A stretch of DNA of 36,814 nucleotides from positions 1 to 36,814 of the forward strand of contig JAFAEL010000252.1 of the NCBI GenBank assembly GCA_023423995.1, read 5' to 3'. Within the stretch, counting starts at the first letter, position 1. Each line of letters begins with the position of its first letter. The notes beneath the pieces were generated by a model, which saw only the letters and a program-made list of their open reading frames with translations, searched no databases and was not told where the DNA came from. This stretch comes from Pseudomonadota bacterium (GTDB taxonomy: Bacteria > Pseudomonadota > Alphaproteobacteria > Rhizobiales > Beijerinckiaceae). The position numbers were made by a program, and so were the translations under genes. Of the stretch, positions 22,559-29,982 are shown piece after piece.

Positions 22559-23976
22559 GCGATTCGACCTCCTTTGACCTGGCGGTGATCGGCGCAGGCC
22601 CTGCCGGTTGCGCGGCCGCGGTCGCGGCGGCCAAGGCCGGGGCCCGCGTGGTCCTCTTCGACGAGCAGGAGGAGGCTGGCGGCCAGATCTATCGCGCCCC
22701 GCGTACGGCGGCTGGCCGCGCCGGCGTCGAACGGGAAGGCGAGGCGCTGCGGTCCTCCCTGGCCGCTTCCTCCGTGTCGGCGCGCCTCGGCCGGCGGATC
22801 TGGTCGGTGACGGAGCGTTTCCGGATCGAGGCGCTCGGCCCGGGCGGACCGGAGACGGTGCGGGCGCGGGCGCTCGTGGCCGCAACGGGGGCACATGAGC
22901 GGGTCGTTCCGTTTCCCGGATGGACGCTTCCCGGTGTGATCGGCCTCGCCGCCGCGACGGTTCTGCTCAAGACGGAAGGCCGGGTGCCGGGCCGGCGCAT
23001 CGTGGTCGCCGGCGCGGGGCCGCTGCTCGCGGCCGTCGCCGCCAAGATCCTGGCCGCCGGTGGCCGGGTGGCGGCCGTCGTCGATGTTTCCCGCCCGGCG
23101 GACTGGATGAGGGCGGCGCCCGCCCTTGCGACGAAGCCGGCGCTCCTTGCGCAGGGAGCCGCCTGGGCGGCCCGTATTGCTGCCGCGCGCGTGCCCGTGC
23201 TGTTCGGCCACGCGGTCGTCGCCGCCGAGGGCGAGGTTGCGCTCGAGCGCGTCGCGGTCGCGCCGCTCTCGCGGTCCGGGACTCCCGACCTCGAACGCCT
23301 TCGCTGGATCGAGGCCGACATCATGGCCGTCGGCAACGGCCTCGTGCCCGGGGGCGAGATCACGAAGCTGCTGCGGGCAGAGCACGTCCACGTGCCCGAG
23401 CGCGGCGGCTGGGTGCCGAAGCGGGACCGTTGGGGCAGGACGACGATTTCCGGTCTCTATGCCGCGGGAGACGGCGCGGGCATTGCCGGAGCAGGCCCGG
23501 CCGCCCGGACCGGGCAGCTCGCCGGCCTCGCGGCCGCGCACGACCTCGGCTTCCTGGACGCACAAGCCGCCGAGGAAGCGAGCCATGCCGCGTGCCAGGA
23601 AGTCGAGCGCGACCGCCGGTTCTCCGACGCGGTCTCCCGCCTGATGATGCCCCGCCCGGACCAGATCGCGGCCATCCCGGCCGACACGGTGGTGTGCCGC
23701 TGCGAGGACGTGACCCGGGCCGAGATCGAGGGGACCGTGCAGGCAGGCGCCCGCACGCTCGACCAGGTGAAGGCGTTCACGCGCTGCGGGATGGGCCCCT
23801 GCCAGGGCCGGATGTGCGGCGAGACCGCCGGCGACATCGTCGCCCTTCAGGTCGGCTCCCGTGCCACCGTCGGCTGGTGGACGGGCCGCCCGCCGCTCCG
23901 CCCCGTCCCGCTCGCCGATCTCGTCGGAACCTTCGATTACGGCGACATCCCTGTGCCGAAGCCTGCTCCGCTATGA
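22555..23976 (+). CDS. FAD/NAD-binding alpha subunit of HcnABC / opine oxidase / D-hydroxyproline dehydrogenase type enzyme
   Basis: A 473-residue pyridine-nucleotide-disulfide-oxidoreductase-fold flavoprotein. The FAD motif IGAGPAG is at 11-17, FDEQEEAGGQIYR follows, and the second nucleotide site VAGAGPLL is at about 155-162. The C-terminal part is a BFD-like 2Fe-2S domain with CRC (Cys381, Cys383) and Cys411, Cys416 and Cys421 in CGMGPCQGRMC. This composition is that of HcnB, the A subunits of opine oxidases and heteromeric D-hydroxyproline dehydrogenase. It works with the small 2Fe-2S subunit and the DAO-type beta subunit; electrons probably go to the respiratory chain. The start overlaps the ferredoxin stop, and the stop overlaps the beta-subunit start. 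Confidence 0.9.
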   Translation: MSDSTSFDLAVIGAGPAGCAAAVAAAKAGARVVLFDEQEEAGGQIYRAPRTAAGRAGVEREGEALRSSLAASSVSARLGRRIWSVTERFRIEALGPGGPETVRARALVAATGAHERVVPFPGWTLPGVIGLAAATVLLKTEGRVPGRRIVVAGAGPLLAAVAAKILAAGGRVAAVVDVSRPADWMRAAPALATKPALLAQGAAWAARIAAARVPVLFGHAVVAAEGEVALERVAVAPLSRSGTPDLERLRWIEADIMAVGNGLVPGGEITKLLRAEHVHVPERGGWVPKRDRWGRTTISGLYAAGDGAGIAGAGPAARTGQLAGLAAAHDLGFLDAQAAEEASHAACQEVERDRRFSDAVSRLMMPRPDQIAAIPADTVVCRCEDVTRAEIEGTVQAGARTLDQVKAFTRCGMGPCQGRMCGETAGDIVALQVGSRATVGWWTGRPPLRPVPLADLVGTFDYGDIPVPKPAPL

Positions 23977-25100
23977 CACCCTCATACGATCTCGCCGTCG
24001 TCGGCGCGGGCGTGCATGGCGGCACCGTCGCGCTCCTCTGCGCGCGGGCCGGGCTGAAGACGGTCCTTGTCGAGCGCGGCGACCTGTTCCGCGAGGCGTC
24101 CGGCGTGAATGCCGGCACCCTCACGATGCAGATGACGCGCGTTGCGCTCATTCCCTACGCCTTGCGGGCTCACGCCATGTGGGCCTCCGCCCGCGATTGG
24201 CTCGGCCACGATGTCGGGGTGGTCGTCTGCGACGGGCTCTCGCTCGCCTTCACGGAGGGCGAGGAAGAGCTGCTCGCCTACCGGGCCGGCAAGCGCCGGG
24301 AGGCGGGAGCGCCGATCGAACTCATCGGGCCGGCCCACGCGGCCGAGGTCGAGCCGGGCCTCGGACCGGGCGTCCGGCTTGCGGGCTACTGCCGGGTGGA
24401 TGGCTTCGCCAATGCGTATCTCACGGGGCTCGCCTATGGCGCAGCCCTGCGGGAGGCGGGGGTCGCGATCCGGGAGAACACCCCTGTCACCGGCGTGGAG
24501 GCATCGGGCGGCGGGTACTGCCTGCGTACGAAGGGCGGTGAAACGATCCGGGCGCGGCGCGTCGTCCTTGCAGGTGGCGTATGGCTCGAGCCGATGCTGT
24601 CCTGGTTCGGGCTCAACGTCCCCATCAAGGTCCTGGTGAACCAGCTCGGCGTAACGGAACGCCTCGCGCCCGTGATGCGGACGGTCGTCGGCATCGCGAG
24701 CGGCCTTCTCTCGCTGAAACAATACCCGCACGGCACGGTCGTGATCGGCGGCGGATGGCAGGGCCGGGGCGACCGCGAGCGCGGCGGCGTCGAGCTCGTG
24801 CCCGAGAGCCTGATCGGCAACATTCGGCTCGCGTGCCACGCCATTCCGGGCCTTGCAGCAAGTCGCCTCGCGCGCGCCTGGGCGGGACTGGAGGCCGAAA
24901 CGGCCGATGCCCTGCCGATCGCCGGGCCCATCCCGGGCCACGAGGACGCCTACGCCATCGGCAGCGTCCATTCTGGCTACACGAGCGGCCCCTACATCGC
25001 CGCGCTCCTCGCCGACCGCATTCTCGGCCGCGAACCCGCACTCCCTCTGTTCCCTCTCGACCGCCTGCTTGCACAGTCGGCCGCCACGGTCCCCGCATGA
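23973..25100 (+). CDS. DAO-family FAD subunit (beta) of the same amine dehydrogenase
   Basis: A 375-residue D-amino-acid-oxidase-family flavoprotein (HcnC, opine oxidase B, D-hydroxyproline dehydrogenase beta type). The FAD motif is VVGAGVHGG (9-17), followed by VERGDLFREASGVNAG. The C-terminal closing segment is DALPIAGPIPG and GSVHSGYTSGPYIA. This subunit should carry the substrate site, oxidising the C-N bond of a secondary amine or cyclic imino acid. ATG 23973 overlaps the alpha-subunit stop (ATGA). Candidate substrates are D-hydroxyproline, D-proline, opines or glycine derivatives. No 4-hydroxyproline epimerase gene is in the window, which weakens the hydroxyproline reading. Confidence 0.9.
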   Translation: MTPSYDLAVVGAGVHGGTVALLCARAGLKTVLVERGDLFREASGVNAGTLTMQMTRVALIPYALRAHAMWASARDWLGHDVGVVVCDGLSLAFTEGEEELLAYRAGKRREAGAPIELIGPAHAAEVEPGLGPGVRLAGYCRVDGFANAYLTGLAYGAALREAGVAIRENTPVTGVEASGGGYCLRTKGGETIRARRVVLAGGVWLEPMLSWFGLNVPIKVLVNQLGVTERLAPVMRTVVGIASGLLSLKQYPHGTVVIGGGWQGRGDRERGGVELVPESLIGNIRLACHAIPGLAASRLARAWAGLEAETADALPIAGPIPGHEDAYAIGSVHSGYTSGPYIAALLADRILGREPALPLFPLDRLLAQSAATVPA

Positions 25101-26077
25101 CAGAATTCTTGAAATCCTCCCTGGCGGCGCGTCTCTCGGGAATTCACGCGGCAACGATCTGCCCGTTCGATGGCCAGTTCGAGATCGACGAGACGGCACT
25201 CGCGCGGCACGTCGCGGAGGTCTGCGCCGTTCCGGGCATCGACGGCCTTCTGATCAACGGCCATGCCGGCGAGAACTTCGTGCTGGATCCCGCCGAGAAG
25301 GCCCGCGTGGTCTCGGTGATCCGCGCCGCGGTCGGGCCGGACGTGTTCCTCACCTGCGGCATCAATGCGGAATCCAGCCTGCAGGCCGCGCGCGATGCGG
25401 CGGCGGCGGAGGCGGCGGGCGCGGACGCGGTTCTGGTCTTTCCGCCCAATGCCTGGGGTCTCGGGCAGACCCCGGAGGCCGTGCGCCTGCATCACGAGGC
25501 GGTCATCTCCGCCTGCGGCCTGCCCATCGTTCTCTACCAGGCCCCGGTCGGGGCCGGTGGGATGCCCTATCCGGTGTCGACGCTGCTGGACCTCGTGCGG
25601 TCGGACCGCGTGATCGGCATCAAGGAAGGGAGCTGGGAAGCCGCGGCCTACGATCAGAACCGTCGCGCCGTGAAGGCCGTCCGGCCGGACATCGCGGTGC
25701 TCGGCTCGGGCGACGAGCATCTCCTCGCCTGCTACCTCCTGGGAACGGAAGGCAGCCAGGTCAGCCTTGCCGCAATCGTCCCGGAAGCGGTCGTCGCGCT
25801 CTGGCAGGCGGCACAGGCCGAAGACTGGACGGCTGCGCGCGCCTGGCACGACGCCACCTACCCGCTCGCGGTCGCGATCTACCGCGAGCGCCCCGGCTCC
25901 TACGCGACCGCCCGCCTCAAGGCATGCCTGAAGATCCTCGGACGCCTCGCGGACGACCGGGCACGCCCGCCGATCCCGCCCCTTCCGCCGGAGGAATATC
26001 GGCGGCTCGAAGCAGCCCTCGCCCATGTGGATGCCGCGGCGCGCGCCCTGCCCTCGGCCAAGCAGGAGGCTGCGTGA
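25097..26077 (+). CDS. DapA-family lyase/deaminase with NGHAxE loop, second copy
   Basis: A 326-residue DapA-family enzyme. Schiff-base Lys176 is in VIGIKEGSW, and Tyr147 in VLYQAPVG is the usual acid/base partner. Where DapA has GTTGE, this protein has NGHAGE (54-59), as in the homologue at 15559. ATG 25097 overlaps the dehydrogenase stop (ATGA), so it should act on the dehydrogenase product. In hydroxyproline catabolism a DapA-family deaminase acts on pyrroline-4-hydroxy-2-carboxylate, which fits the gene order, but the altered loop argues that another oxo or imino acid is possible. The stop overlaps the GTG of the next gene. Confidence 0.87.
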   Translation: MTEFLKSSLAARLSGIHAATICPFDGQFEIDETALARHVAEVCAVPGIDGLLINGHAGENFVLDPAEKARVVSVIRAAVGPDVFLTCGINAESSLQAARDAAAAEAAGADAVLVFPPNAWGLGQTPEAVRLHHEAVISACGLPIVLYQAPVGAGGMPYPVSTLLDLVRSDRVIGIKEGSWEAAAYDQNRRAVKAVRPDIAVLGSGDEHLLACYLLGTEGSQVSLAAIVPEAVVALWQAAQAEDWTAARAWHDATYPLAVAIYRERPGSYATARLKACLKILGRLADDRARPPIPPLPPEEYRRLEAALAHVDAAARALPSAKQEAA

Positions 26078-26748
26078 GCTACACCTTCCAGTTCGGACAG
26101 GTCACGCCCTATCTCGGCACCCTGGCTGCCGGGGCGTGGCTCTCGCTGCAGATCGCCGCGATCGCCTTCGTGGCCGGCTTCATCATCGGCCTCGTCTGCG
26201 CATCGCTCCTGCAATATGGCGGCTCGGTCGTGCGCCGCATCGTGCGGGCCTATGTCGTGTTCTTCCTGAACACGCCGCTGCTGGTGCAGGTCTTCTTCAT
26301 CTACTTCGCGATGCCGGATTTCGGGATCGTGCTCGATTCCTTCACCGCCGTGACGATCGGCATGGCGCTGAACGCCGGCGCCTACATGACCGAGATCCAG
26401 CGTGCCGGGTTTGCGTCGATCCGGCGGGCGGAGGTGGATGCCGCCGAGGCCATGGGCTTCTCCCGGATCCAGATCATCCGCTACGTCGTGCTGCCGCACA
26501 TCGTGAAGGTTCTCTACCCGGCACTGTCGAACCAATACATCATCCTGACGATGACGACCTCGATCGCGGCGATCTTCGGCGTCGAGGAACTCACCGGGCG
26601 CGCCTACAACATCAACGCGCAGACCTTCCGGTCCCTCGAGATCTTCTCGATCGTCGCGCTCTACTACGTCGTGCTGACGATCGTCGCGAGCGCGGCGCTG
26701 TATGCGCTCGGGCGCTACGCCTTCCGCATCAAGGGGAGGATCGCCTGA
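26074..26748 (+). CDS. polar amino acid ABC importer, permease 1
   Basis: A 224-residue PAAT permease with about five hydrophobic segments. The EAA loop is at about 124-141 (AEAMGFSRIQIIRYVVLP). FFLNTPLLVQVFFIYF matches the conserved R-x-TP-L-Q segment of the family. It starts at GTG 26074, which overlaps the stop of the DapA-family gene (GTGA) and has AGGAGG upstream. It pairs with permease 2 and uses the ATPase and binding protein of the divergent operon. Confidence 0.92.
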   Translation: MSYTFQFGQVTPYLGTLAAGAWLSLQIAAIAFVAGFIIGLVCASLLQYGGSVVRRIVRAYVVFFLNTPLLVQVFFIYFAMPDFGIVLDSFTAVTIGMALNAGAYMTEIQRAGFASIRRAEVDAAEAMGFSRIQIIRYVVLPHIVKVLYPALSNQYIILTMTTSIAAIFGVEELTGRAYNINAQTFRSLEIFSIVALYYVVLTIVASAALYALGRYAFRIKGRIA

Positions 26749-27482
26749 TGCTGCAGACCCTCATGGACGAGGCGCCGCGGTTCTTCGGCTATTACAACCT
26801 CCTCTTCCTGGCCCGGGCCTTCCTCTACACGGCGGTGCTGTCCCTCGTCGGGTGCGGGGTCGGATTCGCGGCGGGGTTCGTGCTGGCGATCCTGCGCCAC
26901 CCGCGCCTGATGCCCCTGGCGCCGGTGCGCTGGGTCGCGACGCTCTATGTCGAGATCTTCCGGCGCATTCCGTTCCTCGTGCTGCTGATGTGCGTCTTCT
27001 TCGCGCTGCAGCTTCTCGTGCCCAGCATCTCGATGTTCACCATCGCAGCCACCACGGTGGCGCTGTCGGCGGCCGCATATTCGGCCGAGAACGTCCGGGC
27101 GGGCCTCGAGGGAATCCACCGCAACCAGTGGGACGCCGCCGAGACGATGAACATGGGCGGGCTCAAGGCGCTGCGTCTCGTCATTCTGCCCCAGGCCTGG
27201 TCGATCATCATCCCGCCCTCGATGACCTACTCGGTCGGGCTCGTGAAAAGCACCTCGATCGCCTCGCAGATCGGGGTGGTCGAGCTGACCTACGCGGCCA
27301 AGGTGCTGAACACGAAGGGTTTCTCGGCCGCGATCAGCTTCGGCACGATCCTGATCCTCTACTTCGTGCTCTGCTACGGCCTGAACGCCTTCGCGTCCTA
27401 CCTCGAGCGCCATCTCGGCAAGCGCCGGCGCCCTGGCGAGGCGAGCCGGCCCGCGCTTCTTCCCGCATCTCAGACGGTCTGA
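26748..27482 (+). CDS. polar amino acid ABC importer, permease 2
   Basis: A 244-residue PAAT permease with the conserved EIFRRIPFLVLLMCVFFAL segment at about 69-87 and an EAA loop at about 130-149 (AAETMNMGGLKALRLVILPQ). The ATG shares one base with the stop of permease 1 (TGATG). A basic C-terminal tail of about 25 residues is poorly conserved. Together with permease 1 it forms the heterodimeric membrane channel of the importer. Confidence 0.92.
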   Translation: MLQTLMDEAPRFFGYYNLLFLARAFLYTAVLSLVGCGVGFAAGFVLAILRHPRLMPLAPVRWVATLYVEIFRRIPFLVLLMCVFFALQLLVPSISMFTIAATTVALSAAAYSAENVRAGLEGIHRNQWDAAETMNMGGLKALRLVILPQAWSIIIPPSMTYSVGLVKSTSIASQIGVVELTYAAKVLNTKGFSAAISFGTILILYFVLCYGLNAFASYLERHLGKRRRPGEASRPALLPASQTV

Positions 27483-27486
27483 CCTC

Positions 27487-28407
27487 ATGCCCGCCTACGG
27501 CACCCATTACCTGCAAGGCGCGGTAGACGTGCACGTGCACGCCTGCCCGCATCTGAACGGCCGCAGCGCCAACGTCTTCGAGGCAGTCCGAGCGGCGGCG
27601 GCGGCGGGCATGCGCGGCATCGGCCTGATGGATAATTTCCAGAACAGCGCCGGCTATGCGGCGCTCGCCATGCAGGAGCTCGGCCACCTTGGCGTGGACG
27701 TGTTCGGTGGGCTCATCATGCAGCCCGCCGCAGGCGGGGTGACGCTGGAGGCGGCCCGCGCCGCCATCGGATATGGCTACGGGCCGGGCACGGGCGCCCG
27801 CTTCCTGTCGCTTCCGACGCATCACACGAAGGCGGTCGCGCTGCAGGAGGGGCGGACCGGCCTCTACCTCGAGACTGCGTTCGGCGTCCCTGAAACCGGC
27901 CCCGTCCCCGACCCCGTCCCGGCGATCCTCGACCTCTGCGCCGAGCACGACATCGTCTTCGATTGCGGTCACGTCTCCGGCCCCGAGGCAGTCCGGCTCG
28001 CCGAGGAGGCGAAGGCGCGTGGCGTCACCCGGCTTCGCACGCATGGCAACGGATACGACGAAGACGTGGTGCGGGCCGTGACCGCACTCGGCGGTTATGC
28101 GGAGTTCGGCATGTTCGAGCTGACGCACGCCTCGCAGGTCGGCCTCACCCATGTCGATCACGAGAAGCACCGGGCGCAGGCCCGGAGCATCGACGAGATC
28201 GCGCCCCGCATCCGGGCGGCGGGTGGCCGGGCCATCGTGTCCAGCGACGCCGGCATCGCCCTGCTCGCGCCACCCGTGGAAAGCTTCCGGCAGTTCCTCG
28301 TGCTGCTCGAAGCTACGGGGTTTGAACCCGCCGAGATCCGGCGCATGTCCGCCGACAATCCCGCAACTTTGTTCCGCGTCGGCTGGGGCCCGGCGCCTGG
28401 TCACTGA
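27487..28407 (+). CDS. DUF6282-like metal-dependent hydrolase
   Basis: A 306-residue TIM-barrel-type metal hydrolase. The N-terminal AVDVHVHACP (His16, His18) is a metal-binding strand-1 motif as in amidohydrolases and PHP proteins. Later candidates are His in FDCGHVSG, His in RTHGNG and Asp in VSSDAG. The family is named only by a DUF number in my memory, and its reaction is not known to me. It starts 4 bases after permease 2, so it belongs to the same operon and should hydrolyse the imported compound or a ring-opened intermediate. A hydantoinase-like relic follows directly, which hints that this pair once worked together. Confidence 0.78.
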   Translation: MPAYGTHYLQGAVDVHVHACPHLNGRSANVFEAVRAAAAAGMRGIGLMDNFQNSAGYAALAMQELGHLGVDVFGGLIMQPAAGGVTLEAARAAIGYGYGPGTGARFLSLPTHHTKAVALQEGRTGLYLETAFGVPETGPVPDPVPAILDLCAEHDIVFDCGHVSGPEAVRLAEEAKARGVTRLRTHGNGYDEDVVRAVTALGGYAEFGMFELTHASQVGLTHVDHEKHRAQARSIDEIAPRIRAAGGRAIVSSDAGIALLAPPVESFRQFLVLLEATGFEPAEIRRMSADNPATLFRVGWGPAPGH

Positions 28408-28430
28408 GAGCGAGTCCACGGAACACGGGC

Positions 28431-28533
28431 ACCCATCTGGTTGTCCGCTGGGGCTCCTCGCGGGCCCGATGGAGGTGTTCGAAGCCGGAATCGGCGTGAA
28501 GGACGGCGTTATCGCGGCGATCGGACGAGGGCT
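28431..28533 (+). pseudogene. frameshifted N-terminal relic of a hydantoinase / allantoinase-type amidohydrolase
   Basis: In one frame THLVVR is read at 28431-28448. In another, GLLAGPMEVFEAGIGVKDGV continues with IAAIGRGL up to about 28533. Together they match the first 35 or so residues of dihydropyrimidinase/allantoinase proteins (LVVRGG....EADIGVKDGVIAAIG). A shift between the two pieces, loss of the start codon, and absence of any later domain show that only a stump remains. It lies between the DUF6282-like gene (same strand) and the end of the PucG-like gene (opposite strand). A deletion probably removed the rest. Confidence 0.55.
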
Positions 28534-28573
28534 GCGACGACGCCGCCAGGGGCGGGTACGGATCTCGTTCCCC

Positions 28574-29800
28574 CTACCCTTCCCAGGCCTTGAGGGCGGC
28601 ATCCACTCCGGCGCCCGCCGGGGTCGGGTGGCCGGAGGCGCGCAGCACCGCCTCGAGGGCGCCGAGCGTGATCAGCACCTTGTGCTTCATGGCGTTGTAG
28701 CCCATCGCGCCGATGCGCCACATCTTGCCGGCGAGCGGCCCGAAGGCGGTCCCGATCTCGATCTGGAAATCCTCGCGCATCCGGCGCCTGACAAGCTCCC
28801 CGTCGACGCCGTCCGGGATGCGGATGCCGGTGACGTTCGTCATCCGGTAGCGGTCGTCGCCAAACAAGGTGAGGCCCATGGCCCGCGCGCCGGCCGTGAC
28901 GGCACGACCAGCGGCCGCATGCCGGGCAAAGCGCGCCTCGAGCCCCTCCCCCAGCACGACGCGCGCGCATTCGCGCGCGCCATAGAGCATGGTCGTCGCC
29001 TCGGTATGGTGGTTGAGGCGCTTCTCGGACCAGTAATCCATGATCATCGCCAGATCGAAATAGTTCGACCCGATGCGCGGCCCATCGCTGTCGTCGAGAT
29101 CCTCGATGCGAATGCCGCGCTCGACATGCCGCCGCGAGAAGATGTGCTCGGCGGCAGCGTCGGAGACCGTGATGGGGGACGAGCCGGAAGGCCCGCCGAG
29201 GCACTTCTGCAGGCCGCCCGTGACGACGTCGACACCCCAGCGGTCGGACGCGATCTCCATCCCGCCGATGGTCGCCGTCGCGTCCACATAGGAGAGCGCA
29301 CCGTATTCGCGGCACAGGGCGCCGAGGCCATCGAGCGGCTGCGCCATCGTGGTCGAGGTGTCACCATGCACGGTCGCCACGAGCTTCGGCTCGAACCGCG
29401 CCACGGCGGCTCGGATTGCATCGAGCGGAACGACCTCGCCCCAGGGAACGTCCACGGTCTCGATGACGGCGCCGACCCGCTCCAGGATCTCCCGCAGCAG
29501 CAGCCCGAAGCGGCCGAAATTGACCACCAGAACGCGGTCGCCCGGCGCCACCAGACTGACGAGAGCGGCCTCGATTCCCGCTCGCGCGGTGCCGTCGATG
29601 AGGAAGGTCCAGCGGTTCTGGGTTCCGAAGATCGGCCGGTAGAGCTGCATGACCTCGTTCATGTAGGCCGTCATCTCGGGATCGAACTGCCCGAGGAGGT
29701 CGGCCGACATGGCGCGCAGCACCCGCGGATGGGCGTTGACTGGACCGGGGCCCATCAGAAGCCGCTGCGGAGGATCGATCTCGCCGAACCAGTTGCTCAC
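28574..29800 (-). CDS. PLP-dependent aminotransferase, PucG / alanine-glyoxylate type
   Basis: A 408-residue class V aminotransferase with the pattern LLMGPGPVNAHPRVLRAMS at 14-32, FDPEMTAYMNEVM at 39-51, HGDTSTT near 145-151, the Asp in YVDATATIGG and the PLP lysine Lys199 in GGLQKCLGG. It resembles (S)-ureidoglycine-glyoxylate aminotransferase and alanine- or serine-glyoxylate aminotransferases, which transfer an amino group to glyoxylate. The GTG start at 29800 follows GGAGGAGGG. It is a single-gene unit on the minus strand. The neighbouring allantoinase-like relic makes a purine or hydantoin link attractive, but no other purine-degradation gene is present. Confidence 0.85.
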   Translation of the reverse strand: MSNWFGEIDPPQRLLMGPGPVNAHPRVLRAMSADLLGQFDPEMTAYMNEVMQLYRPIFGTQNRWTFLIDGTARAGIEAALVSLVAPGDRVLVVNFGRFGLLLREILERVGAVIETVDVPWGEVVPLDAIRAAVARFEPKLVATVHGDTSTTMAQPLDGLGALCREYGALSYVDATATIGGMEIASDRWGVDVVTGGLQKCLGGPSGSSPITVSDAAAEHIFSRRHVERGIRIEDLDDSDGPRIGSNYFDLAMIMDYWSEKRLNHHTEATTMLYGARECARVVLGEGLEARFARHAAAGRAVTAGARAMGLTLFGDDRYRMTNVTGIRIPDGVDGELVRRRMREDFQIEIGTAFGPLAGKMWRIGAMGYNAMKHKVLITLGALEAVLRASGHPTPAGAGVDAALKAWEG

Positions 29801-29966
29801 AAACCCTCCTCCGAAACCTTCGCCTGCACTACGGTGCCACAGTCGCGCGCCCGCGAGTTCGGGACGCTGGGGATTTCCCCAGGCGCTTGGCGGCTCTGCC
29901 GGGCGGCAATCGGAAGCTGATAGCCGTCGCGGTCAGCAAGGGCTAGCGGCAGCCATTCTCGAAACT

Positions 29967-29982
29967 CCTGTCAGCCGACAGG
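29967..29982 (-). terminator. stem-loop over the RND pump stop codon
   Basis: CCTGTC (29967-29972) pairs with GACAGG (29977-29982) around a 4-base loop. It overlaps the TGA of the RND pump gene at the end of the three-gene efflux operon. Only six pairs and no T-run, so terminator function is tentative. Confidence 0.35.
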
